In this document: piece by piece, positions 19,122 through 27,452 of the stretch | Layout: each line of letters starts with the position of its first letter | Numbering within the stretch: position 1 is the stretch's first letter | NCBI RefSeq assembly: GCF_014698065.1 | Contig: NZ_JACJSI010000006.1 | Location: forward strand, 62,001-126,000 | Direction of reading: 5' to 3' | DNA: 64,000 bases | Source: Nostoc flagelliforme FACHB-838 | GTDB lineage: Bacteria > Cyanobacteriota > Cyanobacteriia > Cyanobacteriales > Nostocaceae | Position numbers and translations under genes: made by a program | Notes under the pieces: generated by a model | The model's database searches: none | What the model saw: the letters and a program-made list of their open reading frames with translations, nothing else | What the model was told of the DNA's origin: nothing

Positions 19122-20513
19122 ATGGCAAACCTAACTCCCAATTCTAGTTTTAGTTTGACACTGCGCTTGCAGATTCCTAATCGTGTAGGAATGTTGGCAT
19201 CGATAACTCAGGCGATCGCAACTACTGGTGGTAATCTCGGTCAAATTGATTTAATCGAGCAAACCCGCAAAGAATCCACCCGCGATATTACCGTTGATGC
19301 TGCTAGTACTGAACATGCTGAAACCATTGTGCAAGCAGTCAAAGCATTACCAGACATCAAGTTACTCAGCGTCCACGATCGCACCTTTAATTTGCATCGC
19401 GGTGGCAAAATCAGTATTACCAGCAGAATTCCCTTAAGAAGTGTGTCTGATTTAGCAATGGCTTACACACCTGGAGTTGGGCGAATTTGTACAGCGATCG
19501 CTCAAGATCCAGAGGAAGTTTACAAGTTAACCATCAAACAAAACACTGTCGCCATTGTTACCGATGGTAGCGCCGTTTTGGGTTTGGGAAATCTCGGCCC
19601 AGCTGCTGCTCTCCCAGTCATGGAAGGTAAAGCAATGCTGTTCAAGGAATTTGCGGGGCTAGATGCTTTTCCCATTTGTCTGGCCACCCAAGATACAGAA
19701 GAAATTATCCAGACAGTCAAGAATATCGCGCCAGTTTTTGGAGGTGTGAATTTAGAGGATATCGCTGCACCTCGCTGCTTTGAAATTGAAAGAAGATTGC
19801 GCCAAGAGTTAGATATCCCCGTTTTTCACGATGACCAACATGGTACAGCAATTGTCACCTTGGCAGCGTTGTTTAATTCTCTAAAGCTGGTACATAAATC
19901 AATGGCGGAGATCCGCATCGTGATTAATGGTGCTGGGGCGGCGGGAGTGGCGATCGCTCGGTTACTCCGTAAAGCTGGGGCAGAAAAAATCTGGATGTGC
20001 GACTCTAAAGGAATTATCTCTACCAGTCGCACCGATTTGACAGAAGAAAAACTAGAGTTTGCCGTGAAAGCGCAGGGTACATTAGCGGGTGCAATGCAAG
20101 GGGCAGATGTGTTTATTGGAGTCAGCGCACCGGGAGTTTTGACACCAGAAATGGTGCAATCGATGGCGAAAGATCCAATTGTTTTTGCAATGGCAAATCC
20201 GATTCCAGAGATTCAGCCAGAATTAATCAGCAAGGATGTAGCTGTGATTGCTACCGGTCGCAGTGATTACCCAAATCAAATCAATAACGTTTTAGCTTTT
20301 CCTGGGGTATTCCGTGGTGCTTTAGATTGTCGGGCCCAGACAATTACCACCACAATGTACCTAGAAGCCGCAAATGCGATCGCTTCTTTAGTCAAGCCTT
20401 CAGACTTGAATCGGGAACATATTATTCCTTCCGTCTTTGATGAGCGCGTCGTCACTGCTGTTGCTGCTGCTGTACAACAAGCAGCGCGTCAAGAAGGTAT
20501 CGCTCGGAATTAA
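19122..20513 (+). CDS. NAD(P)-dependent malic enzyme with N-terminal ACT domain
   Basis: 463 residues. Residues ~10-85 form an ACT-type regulatory domain (LRLQIPNRVGMLASITQAIA, then GGNLGQIDLI). The catalytic part has MAYTPGVGRI near 113, the FHDDQHGTAIVTLAAL metal/substrate motif near 235, and the dinucleotide-binding motif INGAGAAGVAIARLL near 268. The enzyme decarboxylates malate to pyruvate and CO2 with NAD(P)+. The short prokaryotic form fused to an ACT domain suggests allosteric control by a small ligand, which cannot be named. Monocistronic. Confidence 0.93.
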   Translation: MANLTPNSSFSLTLRLQIPNRVGMLASITQAIATTGGNLGQIDLIEQTRKESTRDITVDAASTEHAETIVQAVKALPDIKLLSVHDRTFNLHRGGKISITSRIPLRSVSDLAMAYTPGVGRICTAIAQDPEEVYKLTIKQNTVAIVTDGSAVLGLGNLGPAAALPVMEGKAMLFKEFAGLDAFPICLATQDTEEIIQTVKNIAPVFGGVNLEDIAAPRCFEIERRLRQELDIPVFHDDQHGTAIVTLAALFNSLKLVHKSMAEIRIVINGAGAAGVAIARLLRKAGAEKIWMCDSKGIISTSRTDLTEEKLEFAVKAQGTLAGAMQGADVFIGVSAPGVLTPEMVQSMAKDPIVFAMANPIPEIQPELISKDVAVIATGRSDYPNQINNVLAFPGVFRGALDCRAQTITTTMYLEAANAIASLVKPSDLNREHIIPSVFDERVVTAVAAAVQQAARQEGIARN

Positions 20514-20529
20514 TTCAAATAATGACTCT

Positions 20530-20558
20530 TATGGGATGGGCATCTCGCTCGTCCCACA
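20530..20558. repeat. GGGATGGGC / GCTCGTCCC inverted repeat
   Basis: A short palindromic repeat between the convergent malic enzyme and Rpn-like genes. It is related to the GGGACGGGCA...CCCATCCC hairpin at 28738-28762. It may act as a terminator but has no clean T run. Confidence 0.45.
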
Positions 20559-20632
20559 GTACATCCTTGTATGCAATTTCCTATAGGGAAATTGCCAAAA
20601 CCAGCAAACCATTTTGGGTACTCTCCATCATT

Positions 20633-21505
20633 TTATGATTTCGGTTGTACAGCTTGCCTAACAACTTGTTCGTCCAAACCTAACGCTTGGGCTATCTGTT
20701 CAATACTCAATCCTAATGCCCATAGCTGAGGTATTGTTTCTAACTTGCCTTCTAGCTTGCCTTCTCCTTTACCCTCTGCAAACACTTCTTGGTAAAATCT
20801 AGTTTGCTTTAACTCACTTAATCCGAACATTTTTCCCATCTCCTCCCGGCTCAAGCGCGGCAATTTGTAGATTAATATTGTTTCTATCAATTGTATAATT
20901 TCTCGCTGTTGGGCGACATTGAGAATTTCTTTTCGGGCGCTGTTTACAATCTCTATGGCTTTCGCTGTTGCAGTTGATTCTGGTTCGATGATTAGTTTGA
21001 CTGTCTCAATCCCGATTGATGATGTGGGAATTGAGCTTAACTCGTTGAGGTAAACGCGAGTCACTCGTTGTGAGTTAAGTAATTCTGCATATCTGTCTGT
21101 ATCTCCAGTATCAACGCTGCGATTGGGAAAGATGACAACACCACGCCAGGTGTTAGTTAATTCAGTTTTGTCGAGATAGTTAAAGATTTCGGCGAATAAA
21201 CGAGAATAAATTTTTTTATCGGGTTGAAATTGCACCTCAGCAAAATAAATGGGTAGTTCGGGAGTATTGGGTAAAAATACACCATCAATTCTAAATGCTA
21301 GTTGTTTGACTTCGACTGAAGAAAATTGGTAAGCACTGGCCAGTGATGGTGGTTGGTTAATGAGTTCAAAGAACGTACTAGGGAAGCTTTGAAAGATGCG
21401 ATAAAAGATACTGTCGGTTTTCAAGGCAGCTGGTTTTACAGTTGATGAGCATATTTTACATACAGTTTTGCCATTGCTCATTATGATTGAGGGCTGGCGA
21501 AGCAC
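20633..21505 (-). CDS. Rpn-like (DUF2887) recombination-promoting nuclease / transposase-like protein
   Basis: 290 residues. The segment KTDSIFYRIFQSFPSTFFEL, the core FRIDGVFLPN with IYFAEVQFQPDKKIYSRL, then WRGVVIFPNRSVD matches the cyanobacterial Rpn/DUF2887 family, which carries a PD-(D/E)XK nuclease core (D in RIDGV, E-x-Q in AEVQF). The C-terminus contains a short tandem GKGEGKLEGKLE repeat and a helical tail with IEQIAQALGL. The first ~30 residues are atypical; the family usually starts at KTDSIF, so the true start may be an internal TTG. These genes are multicopy and mobile in cyanobacteria. Confidence 0.75.
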   Translation of the reverse strand: MLRQPSIIMSNGKTVCKICSSTVKPAALKTDSIFYRIFQSFPSTFFELINQPPSLASAYQFSSVEVKQLAFRIDGVFLPNTPELPIYFAEVQFQPDKKIYSRLFAEIFNYLDKTELTNTWRGVVIFPNRSVDTGDTDRYAELLNSQRVTRVYLNELSSIPTSSIGIETVKLIIEPESTATAKAIEIVNSARKEILNVAQQREIIQLIETILIYKLPRLSREEMGKMFGLSELKQTRFYQEVFAEGKGEGKLEGKLETIPQLWALGLSIEQIAQALGLDEQVVRQAVQPKS

Positions 21506-21577
21506 TCGTCCCCATTTGGTGATTGGATTATAAATAAAGCAGGATCATCCAAAACACCATCATGTCAACTGTTTGTA

Positions 21578-23863
21578 ATGAAGTATCAAGTTGGGGACGA
21601 GTTTTTACGAGAACTGCCACTAATTTTGGCGGGGCCAATTCTAAAACATACTGAACCGGAGTCAGTGACGGTATGGGTGGCACTGAAACAGTCTTGTCAG
21701 ATAGAACTCAAGGTTTATGACACAACAAATGATGGTGAAGTAGTAGGAAATTGCTTATTGGAGGGGGAATACTCAACAGTTGCTTTGGGTAAGTATCTTC
21801 ACATTGTTGCTATAACAGCTCGGTCTATAGAGGGGCATCGTTTAACTAATAACCGCATCTATGCATACGACCTCCAATTTACTCTCACTGACCAAAGCCT
21901 GCAAATGCAACAAGCATTATGCTCAAACTCTTCTCCTACAGTCAGCATCAGCTATTTTGAGCATAAAAAACCAACCTTTGTTCTGCCGCCAAACCGTCTG
22001 CAAGATTTGCAAATTATCCATGCTTCCTGCCGTAAACCTCATGGTCATGGATTTGATGCACTGCCGATTCTCGACGGTTTGATTGAGTCAAAAGCAAATC
22101 AACCCCAACACCGTCCGCACCAGCTATTCCTCACCGGAGATCAAATTTACGGCGACGATGTAGCAGAACCATCCTTGTGGGTTGCAAGTACTCTTGGTGA
22201 TGCCCTCTTGGGTTGGGAAGAACAACTTCCTGTGAATGGGGTATACTGCACTCCCCAGCAACTACGCCCTGGAGAGCGGGCTGATGTTGCAACAAATCAA
22301 GCTGGGTTGACCGCAGGATTGCATAATAAATCTGAGAAAGTCAACAGCCATCTTTTCAGCCTGGGTGAATATTACGCTACTTATTTACTAGCTTGGTCGC
22401 CAGTGTGCTGGCCCGCCGCATTTCCCAAAGGACACCAAGTAACAAGCGATCGCAAAGCTATCAAGAACTGGAACCGACAAGTCCGGCACTTGCGCCAATT
22501 TATTTATACTCTTGGGAAAGTGCGCCGCGCCCTTGCCAATATTCCCATGTACACCATCTTTGATGACCATGATGTTACTGATGACTGGAATTTGAACCAA
22601 GCTTGGTGTTTGCGAGTGCTGGGGCGTCCCTTGGGGCGAAGAATAGTCCAAAATGCGTTGTTAGCTTACACGGTGTTTCAAGGTTGGGGCAATACACCTG
22701 AGCAATTTGCAGAAGGTAAACCAGGTGAAAAGCTGTTGCAGGCGGCACAAGCTTGGTCAACTTCTAAAGGGAGAGATGCAAAAGCTGATGAGGCGATCGC
22801 TCGCTATCTAGGTATGCCAGCCTACGATCCCCACACAGACTTACCGATTTTAGTCCGAGACGGTGCAGTGTTCATTCTGGATCGACATCCTGAAGCAATC
22901 ACTTGGAACTACATAGTCAGGAGCGATCGCCATGAAGTAATTGTGTTGGATACGCGGACTTGGCGGGGTTATCCAGCCGATCAAAAAGCGATCGCACCGC
23001 CAATGCTGCTGTGTCCAAAAGCCTTTGAGCAACAACTAGTTTTACCTTTACAAGAAATAGCTGAACAAACTCAGATTCAAACAACATTTGTGATTGCACC
23101 CACAAATGTATTCGGACTACAAGTGATTGATTGGATTCACCATTGGCAATTACAACAAGAGAAAGTTTTTTCAACGGATGTTGGCGATGCCTGGAACATT
23201 AATACTGAAGCACTGGCAAAATTCCTAACCACCTTGTTTGAAGAACGCCAACAAGTGATTATTCTATCTGGAGATATCCACTACAGTTCTGTTGCTCACT
23301 TGTCTTATGCACGAACTCATTCTAAATTGCAGTCTGTCTTAGTGCAGTTAACCTCTAGTGCATTGAAAAATGAAGAAATTTTGACGCGGCTCATTCATAC
23401 ACGATTGAAACATTGGCTGCTACCAGAAAAGGTGCGACATTGGATAGGTTGGATTAATCCACCCAATATGGTAGAAGTTTCAGAGAAACAATTACACCAT
23501 AATCGCCAGATGCTGACTAACTCTGAGTGGCATTGTGTGCTGGAGTGGATACCTCGAAATAGCGTTCAGACTTCTCGCTTCGGAGCAGATATATCATCGT
23601 TGATAGCTCCCTGGAAACGAGCCGAAAATGTCAAATGGAAATGGTTACAACCCCTGATGTTTTGGAAATTTCGTTGGGTTCAGGAGGGGCGAGAAGTCGT
23701 TGGCTTTAATAATTTAGGTTTGGTTCACTTTGAGTTAGTAGATGGGAGTAATTATTGCAAAGTTATTCAAGATTTATACTGGTTTTCTTCTTGGTATCCA
23801 ACACAAGTTGTTTACAGCCGTTTTGAGAGCAAGTTAACACCTAATCAGTCATTGTTACGATGA
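21578..23863 (+). CDS. PhoD-like metallophosphatase
   Basis: 761 residues. An N-terminal Fn3-like part (AGPILKHTEPESVTVWVAL) leads into a PhoD-type catalytic domain with metal-binding motifs TGDQIYGDD (~186), FDDHDVTDDW (~328) and LSGDIHYSSVAHL (~564). No signal peptide is visible, unlike classical secreted PhoD. The family cleaves phosphomonoesters or diesters with Ca/Fe; this large cyanobacterial subgroup is uncharacterised. The substrate is therefore open. It diverges from the Rpn-like gene. Confidence 0.82.
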   Translation: MKYQVGDEFLRELPLILAGPILKHTEPESVTVWVALKQSCQIELKVYDTTNDGEVVGNCLLEGEYSTVALGKYLHIVAITARSIEGHRLTNNRIYAYDLQFTLTDQSLQMQQALCSNSSPTVSISYFEHKKPTFVLPPNRLQDLQIIHASCRKPHGHGFDALPILDGLIESKANQPQHRPHQLFLTGDQIYGDDVAEPSLWVASTLGDALLGWEEQLPVNGVYCTPQQLRPGERADVATNQAGLTAGLHNKSEKVNSHLFSLGEYYATYLLAWSPVCWPAAFPKGHQVTSDRKAIKNWNRQVRHLRQFIYTLGKVRRALANIPMYTIFDDHDVTDDWNLNQAWCLRVLGRPLGRRIVQNALLAYTVFQGWGNTPEQFAEGKPGEKLLQAAQAWSTSKGRDAKADEAIARYLGMPAYDPHTDLPILVRDGAVFILDRHPEAITWNYIVRSDRHEVIVLDTRTWRGYPADQKAIAPPMLLCPKAFEQQLVLPLQEIAEQTQIQTTFVIAPTNVFGLQVIDWIHHWQLQQEKVFSTDVGDAWNINTEALAKFLTTLFEERQQVIILSGDIHYSSVAHLSYARTHSKLQSVLVQLTSSALKNEEILTRLIHTRLKHWLLPEKVRHWIGWINPPNMVEVSEKQLHHNRQMLTNSEWHCVLEWIPRNSVQTSRFGADISSLIAPWKRAENVKWKWLQPLMFWKFRWVQEGREVVGFNNLGLVHFELVDGSNYCKVIQDLYWFSSWYPTQVVYSRFESKLTPNQSLLR

Positions 23864-23867
23864 TCCC

Positions 23868-23960
23868 GAAAGATCCCCCCAACCCTCTTTAAAAGGGGGG
23901 CTTAATTAAAGGCTTGCTCTAATTCCCTCCTTTTTAAGGAGGGTTAGAGAGGATCAAGTC
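23868..23960. repeat. GATCCCCCC...GGATC inverted repeat element, copy 1
   Basis: A near-palindrome of about 90 bases: CCCCCCAACCCTCTTTAAAA followed by GGGGGG, a spacer, then CCCTCCTTTTTAAGGAGGG with a GGATC end. A related copy is at 28548-28626. Such elements are common between genes in Nostoc and resemble small non-autonomous mobile repeats. Confidence 0.6.
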
Positions 23961-24044
23961 TTAAGCAAAGTAAGCGTATTGCATTGATTTTGGTTGTATA
24001 CGTGGGAACTCTAAATTTAGGAAACTTACTGGAGAGGGATTTCT

Positions 24045-24518
24045 ATGCCTACGACCCCAATTAGTGCAACACTGGCACAAACAGATAGAGATGCTGTGCT
24101 GCAAGCCATTAGCACCATTAAAGAAAAGCTACCATTTTTGGTTGATTTGAGTGCCGATGATCGCAAGACTTTACCCAAGATGGGCGATAAGAGTCGGGCG
24201 TTTGTCAGTAAAGCATTAGAGGTGGCGGCGCAGAATCCAGAGTTTTTACCGCGATCGTTCGACTTGGAAGAGATGCGGAAGGACGTGCAATTATTTGAAG
24301 CGTTGTATCCGGTGTTGTTGTCGTTGACGCAGTTACAAGAGTTAGTGGATGATACATCTCTTGCAGTGGGTAGTGAAGCTTATGCAGCCGCGTTGCAGGT
24401 GTATAACTACGCCAAAGCCAGTGGACAGGGTGCGGGTTTAGATGCAGTGGTTGTGGAAATGGGACAACGATTTGCTCGTAAACCTGGAAAATCAAAGTCT
24501 CAAAAAGCAGCGTTGTAG
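24045..24518 (+). CDS. Hypothetical helical protein, 157 residues
   Basis: A soluble, alanine- and leucine-rich protein predicted by eye to be mostly helical. It reads TDRDAVLQAISTIKEKLPFL, then DKSRAFVSKALEVAAQNPEF and VGSEAYAAALQVYNYAKAS, and ends in a basic tail (RKPGKSKSQKAAL). A GGAGAGGG purine run precedes the ATG. I do not recognise a characterised family. It stands alone, followed by the tandem-repeat region. Confidence 0.65.
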   Translation: MPTTPISATLAQTDRDAVLQAISTIKEKLPFLVDLSADDRKTLPKMGDKSRAFVSKALEVAAQNPEFLPRSFDLEEMRKDVQLFEALYPVLLSLTQLQELVDDTSLAVGSEAYAAALQVYNYAKASGQGAGLDAVVVEMGQRFARKPGKSKSQKAAL

Positions 24519-25219
24519 AAAATAGCTCAGTACTTGCACTTAAAAGATGCAACGTTGAAGCTCAGAATTTGAATGTTGGAGTTAAAAGCACGACATTTCG
24601 AGTTCTGAGCTTTATTTTTTGAGTTCAGAGGCTCAACGTTCAAGCAAAAAGGTGGAACTTCCGAGTTCAGAGGCTCAATGTTCGAGCAAAAAGGTCGGAC
24701 TGCCGAGTTCAAAAGCTCAACGTTCGAGCAAAAAGGTGGAACTTCCGAGTTCAGAGGCTCAACGTTCGAGTAAAAAGGTGCAACTTCCGAGTTCAGAGGC
24801 TCAATGTTCGAGATAAGAGCTTAATGTTTGAGATTCAGCAGTATAAAATTTGAGCTAAATTCTTAATATTTTAGGAGTCGAAGCTAAGGAATTTAGTAAA
24901 AGCTTGATATTGAAAGGTTTATTTACAGAAGATTGTGTATAACTACTGTGAAAGGGGCATCCTGAGAATTAGCCTCTAATTATAGAGCTTCCAGTATGGC
25001 AAGCGGAGAAATACACTGATGAATCCCTTAGATACTAATTATGAAAAAGTCAAGCAATCCACTTACACTTGGCCGAAGTGAGAAAGGTAAAGAAGTGCGA
25101 ATATAACAATAATTGCAAGAGGATAAGCTATATGTTGTCCTCCCTGTTGAAAGGGAAAATTCTAGGTTAGTTTTTTCAAGCAGCGATCGCCTTTCAACCC
25201 TGATCATCCAAACTCAGAT
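24519..25219. other. Long gene-poor stretch around the tandem repeat
   Basis: Outside the array nothing is supported as a gene. Bases 24860-25110 are AT-rich, with short broken frames only. A GCGATCGC HIP1 site occurs at about 25183. Confidence 0.4.
24621..24813. repeat. 42-bp tandem repeat array, 4.6 copies
   Basis: Unit starting GAGTTCAGAGGCTCAACGTT, then CGAGCAAAAAGGTGGAACTTCC. Copies: 24621-24662, 24663-24704, 24705-24746, 24747-24788, and a partial one to 24813. Copies differ at a few bases. Degenerate half-units (GAGTTCTGAGC, GAGCTTAATGTTTGAG) flank the array on both sides (about 24555-24860). Because 42 is divisible by 3, both strands give open frames with a 14-residue repeat, but no good start exists. 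Confidence 0.85.
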
Positions 25220-25483
25220 ATGGAAGAACAAAATTTTCAACCGGAACATACGCCGATATCTCCATCAGATGGTTCTGAAAACCTGTCAACTACCATCAAC
25301 TTGAGCGAGATATCCAAATTAAATAAACTGTCTTTTGACCCAGATGCTGTGCCTATTTGGGAACTAGTAGCTGAAATCTCTGCCCAAGTCCCTAATGAAG
25401 AATGGCAAAAACTACCTACTGATTTAGCTAGGAGATTTGATTACTATCAGAAACAGAACGCAGAAGGGTTAGACAATGAGTGA
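25220..25483 (+). CDS. Small acidic protein, antitoxin-like
   Basis: 87 residues, acidic, soluble: TINLSEISKLNKLSFD, then PIWELVAEISAQVPNEEW and KLPTDLARRFDYYQKQ. Short acidic proteins of this look precede toxin genes in cyanobacteria, but the assignment is from pattern memory only. Its stop codon overlaps the start of the next frame (ATGAGTGA at 25476-25483), which indicates translational coupling to the truncated Uma2 gene downstream. Confidence 0.5.
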   Translation: MEEQNFQPEHTPISPSDGSENLSTTINLSEISKLNKLSFDPDAVPIWELVAEISAQVPNEEWQKLPTDLARRFDYYQKQNAEGLDNE

Positions 25484-25718
25484 AACTCAGACCAAGTTAC
25501 CGACAGATACATGGATTTGTGCTTCTTGGCAGGAGTATGAGCAGATAGTCACCAACTTGCTCAACGAGAAGGCAAAGAGTTACTACTATAAGGGGCACAT
25601 GAGGCTGGAGATAGCACCATTGAGCCTGGATCATAGTCGTAACCCCATACCCTATCTAATAATTTTTCACGACTCAAAACTTGTCCAGGATGGCGAAAGA
25701 AAGTTTCTGCTAGGGTAA
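25476..25718 (+). pseudogene. 5' fragment of a Uma2-family gene joined to a foreign 3' end
   Basis: The first ~54 residues (LPTDTWICASWQEYEQI, then NEKAKSYYYKGHMRLEI and SLDHSR) are a normal Uma2 N-terminus. After about base 25637 the sequence no longer matches and is instead the antisense of a response regulator gene. Uma2 proteins run to about 190-240 residues, so two thirds is missing. The break is the same as that truncating the response regulator on the other strand. Confidence 0.75.
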
Positions 25719-26193
25719 ATTCTCGTGCAGGCAACTCTACGGTGTTTTGACCCACTTTTACTTTACGCGATCGCAAGTCTAAAACCACGTTTCCCGCCTT
25801 AATTACCATCTGTTCCATAGCTTGCCTACCACCGCTATGGCGCAACCGAGCTTTTACCCGTACTAACAATTCTTCAAATCGGAAAGGCTTGGTTACATAA
25901 TCATCTGCACCTGCTTCAAACCCTGCAACCTTATCTTGAATGTCATGACGAGCAGTCAAAATAATCACTGGCAAAATTTCCCCTTGTCCCCGTAATTCTT
26001 CTAATACATCCAAGCCATCTTTACCAGGAAGCCCCAAATCCAAAATCATCAAATCAAAACCGCTACTTAATGCCATGTTAGTCGCTGAGTAGGCATCAGC
26101 TGCTACAGCAGTCGTAAAACCATGAGAACGCAATCCCTTCTCAATAAAAGCCGCTATGCGGGGTTCATCTTCAGCGATGAGAATTTGATTCAT
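25561..26193 (-). pseudogene. OmpR-family response regulator with truncated DNA-binding domain
   Basis: The receiver domain is complete: acidic pocket AEDEP (residue ~10), phosphoacceptor in MILDLGLPGKDG, the TAR switch Thr, and the conserved Lys in YVTKPF. The winged-helix domain starts normally (ELPAREFTLAETFFRHPGQV) but after VWGYDYDPGS the sequence runs into Uma2 antisense and stops. About 35 residues including the C-terminal wing are absent, so DNA binding is probably lost. The start is taken as MNQILIAEDEP at 26193, overlapping the end of a histidine kinase remnant. Confidence 0.8.
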
Positions 26194-26297
26194 CCGATGC
26201 AACCTCTTTCGGTACTTCTAAGGGGAAGACAATTGTAAAAGTAGAGCCTGTTCCCAAGATACCTTTTAAATGAACCAAATCAAGAATAATATCTCAA
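26171..26297 (-). pseudogene. C-terminal remnant of a sensor histidine kinase
   Basis: The minus frame reads [18 protein letters not shown], then LEVPKEVASDESNSHR and a TGA at 26171-26173. This is the extreme C-terminus of the HATPase domain. Upstream an in-frame stop and then the rpsO leader replace the rest of the kinase. The overlap with the response regulator start shows the two once formed a coupled kinase-regulator operon. Confidence 0.7.
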
Positions 26298-26417
26298 CAA
26301 TTTGTATCAAAAAATACAACTTGTGACAATGGAAGGTCATTCCACATCCAGCCTGAGGGCTGTGATATTATAGGAGACTGCTGCATACAATTAGAAAAAC
26401 TAGAAACTAAATCGATC

Positions 26418-26687
26418 ATGGCCCTGACGCAACTGCGGAAACAAGAAATAATTTCCAACTACCAAGTTCATGAAACCGACACTGGCTCGGCCGATGTCCA
26501 AGTTGCCATGCTCACTGAGCGCATTAACCGCCTCAGTGAACATCTCCAGGCAAATAAAAAAGACCATTCTTCCCGCCGGGGACTGTTGAAGCTAATTGGT
26601 CAGCGCAAGCGTCTTTTAGCTTATATATCGCAGGAAAGCCGGGAAAAATATCAAGCATTGATTGCTCGCCTCGGTATTCGTGGATAG
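26418..26687 (+). CDS. rpsO: 30S ribosomal protein S15
   Basis: 89 residues, the exact usual length. The S15 signature [20 protein letters not shown] (residues 22-41) is followed by [20 protein letters not shown] and ends in LGIRG. S15 binds 16S rRNA in the platform early in 30S assembly. The gene uses TAG as its natural stop and is followed 11 bases later by the PAM68-like gene. Confidence 0.98.
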   Translation: MALTQLRKQEIISNYQVHETDTGSADVQVAMLTERINRLSEHLQANKKDHSSRRGLLKLIGQRKRLLAYISQESREKYQALIARLGIRG

Positions 26688-26698
26688 GATTACCGCTT

Positions 26699-27169
26699 AT
26701 GTCTGCTGAAGAATCTGAACGCAGTCGCTTGCCCTTTGAACCAAACAAGAAGCGCCAAAAACCCGCAAAAGCTCAAAGTAAACCCGCAGCAAAGCCACAA
26801 GAATCTACCAAACAGGCTGAGAAAAAAGCGCGTTATACCAAACAAGAGATGGCAATTCCCCAAGTAGTCAGCCAGCGGATGATTCGACGAGTAGCTGGGC
26901 TCTGTGGTGTACCAACAGCTTTGGGCATTAGCACTCTGGTAGTTAGCTATCTGCTTGCTACTTACTCCGACATCCAACTACCTCCCATCGCCGTGTTATT
27001 GGTGAACATGGGACTATTTGGTTTAGGGGTCTTAGGGATAACTTATGGCGTTCTCTCTGCCTCTTGGGATGAAGAAAAAGTCGGAAGTTTGCTGGGTTTG
27101 GGTGAATTTAACACCAATTGGGGACGAATGGTGGAAGTTTGGCGCGAAACTCGGCAAAAAAACTCATAA
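26699..27169 (+). CDS. PAM68-family photosystem II assembly protein
   Basis: 156 residues: a highly basic, disordered N-terminus (KKRQKPAKAQSKPAAKPQES), the stretch PQVVSQRMIRRVAGLCGVPT, two membrane helices (LGISTLVVSYLLATY and AVLLVNMGLFGLGVLGITYG), and the C-terminal GVLSASWDEEKVGSLLG with NTNWGRMVEVWRE typical of PAM68. PAM68 and its cyanobacterial homologue Sll0933 help early photosystem II assembly in the thylakoid. The 11-bp gap to rpsO indicates one transcript. Confidence 0.88.
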   Translation: MSAEESERSRLPFEPNKKRQKPAKAQSKPAAKPQESTKQAEKKARYTKQEMAIPQVVSQRMIRRVAGLCGVPTALGISTLVVSYLLATYSDIQLPPIAVLLVNMGLFGLGVLGITYGVLSASWDEEKVGSLLGLGEFNTNWGRMVEVWRETRQKNS

Positions 27170-27221
27170 TGAACGGCGCTCAGAGATTAGGTAACTGCGG
27201 TATTGGGTAAATAAAGAAGTG

Positions 27222-27255
27222 AATGTTGAAGTTGAAATTTTATAACTTCAACATT
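27222..27255. promoter_or_regulatory. 12-bp perfect inverted repeat upstream of DAHP synthase
   Basis: AATGTTGAAGTT (27222-27233) and AACTTCAACATT (27244-27255) flank a 10-base AT-rich loop. It lies 53 bp after the PAM68 stop and about 200 bp before aroF. No T run follows, so it may be a terminator-like hairpin, an operator or a repeat. Confidence 0.4.
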
Positions 27256-27452
27256 GCTAATTAAAGTTATAAAATCCTTTTTATACTCTATATCCAGTTA
27301 TTTAGTAGTAAAACTACTGACTGAGCGCTACATTTTATCTATAGATTTTGTAAACAAATTTTATTTTTAACTACTCGTAATTAGGCCAATAGGCAACAAT
27401 AAAATTAGCCCATTTACAGAAAATTTTACTCAATTAATCAGGAACTTTTAAG

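Noticed and set aside
24621..24813. CRISPR array
   Set aside because: The 42-bp units are directly adjacent with no unique spacers, and no cas genes are present.
24619..24816. 65-codon repeat protein over the tandem array
   Set aside because: It begins at a TTG without a ribosome binding site, and the opposite strand is equally open because the unit is a multiple of three bases.
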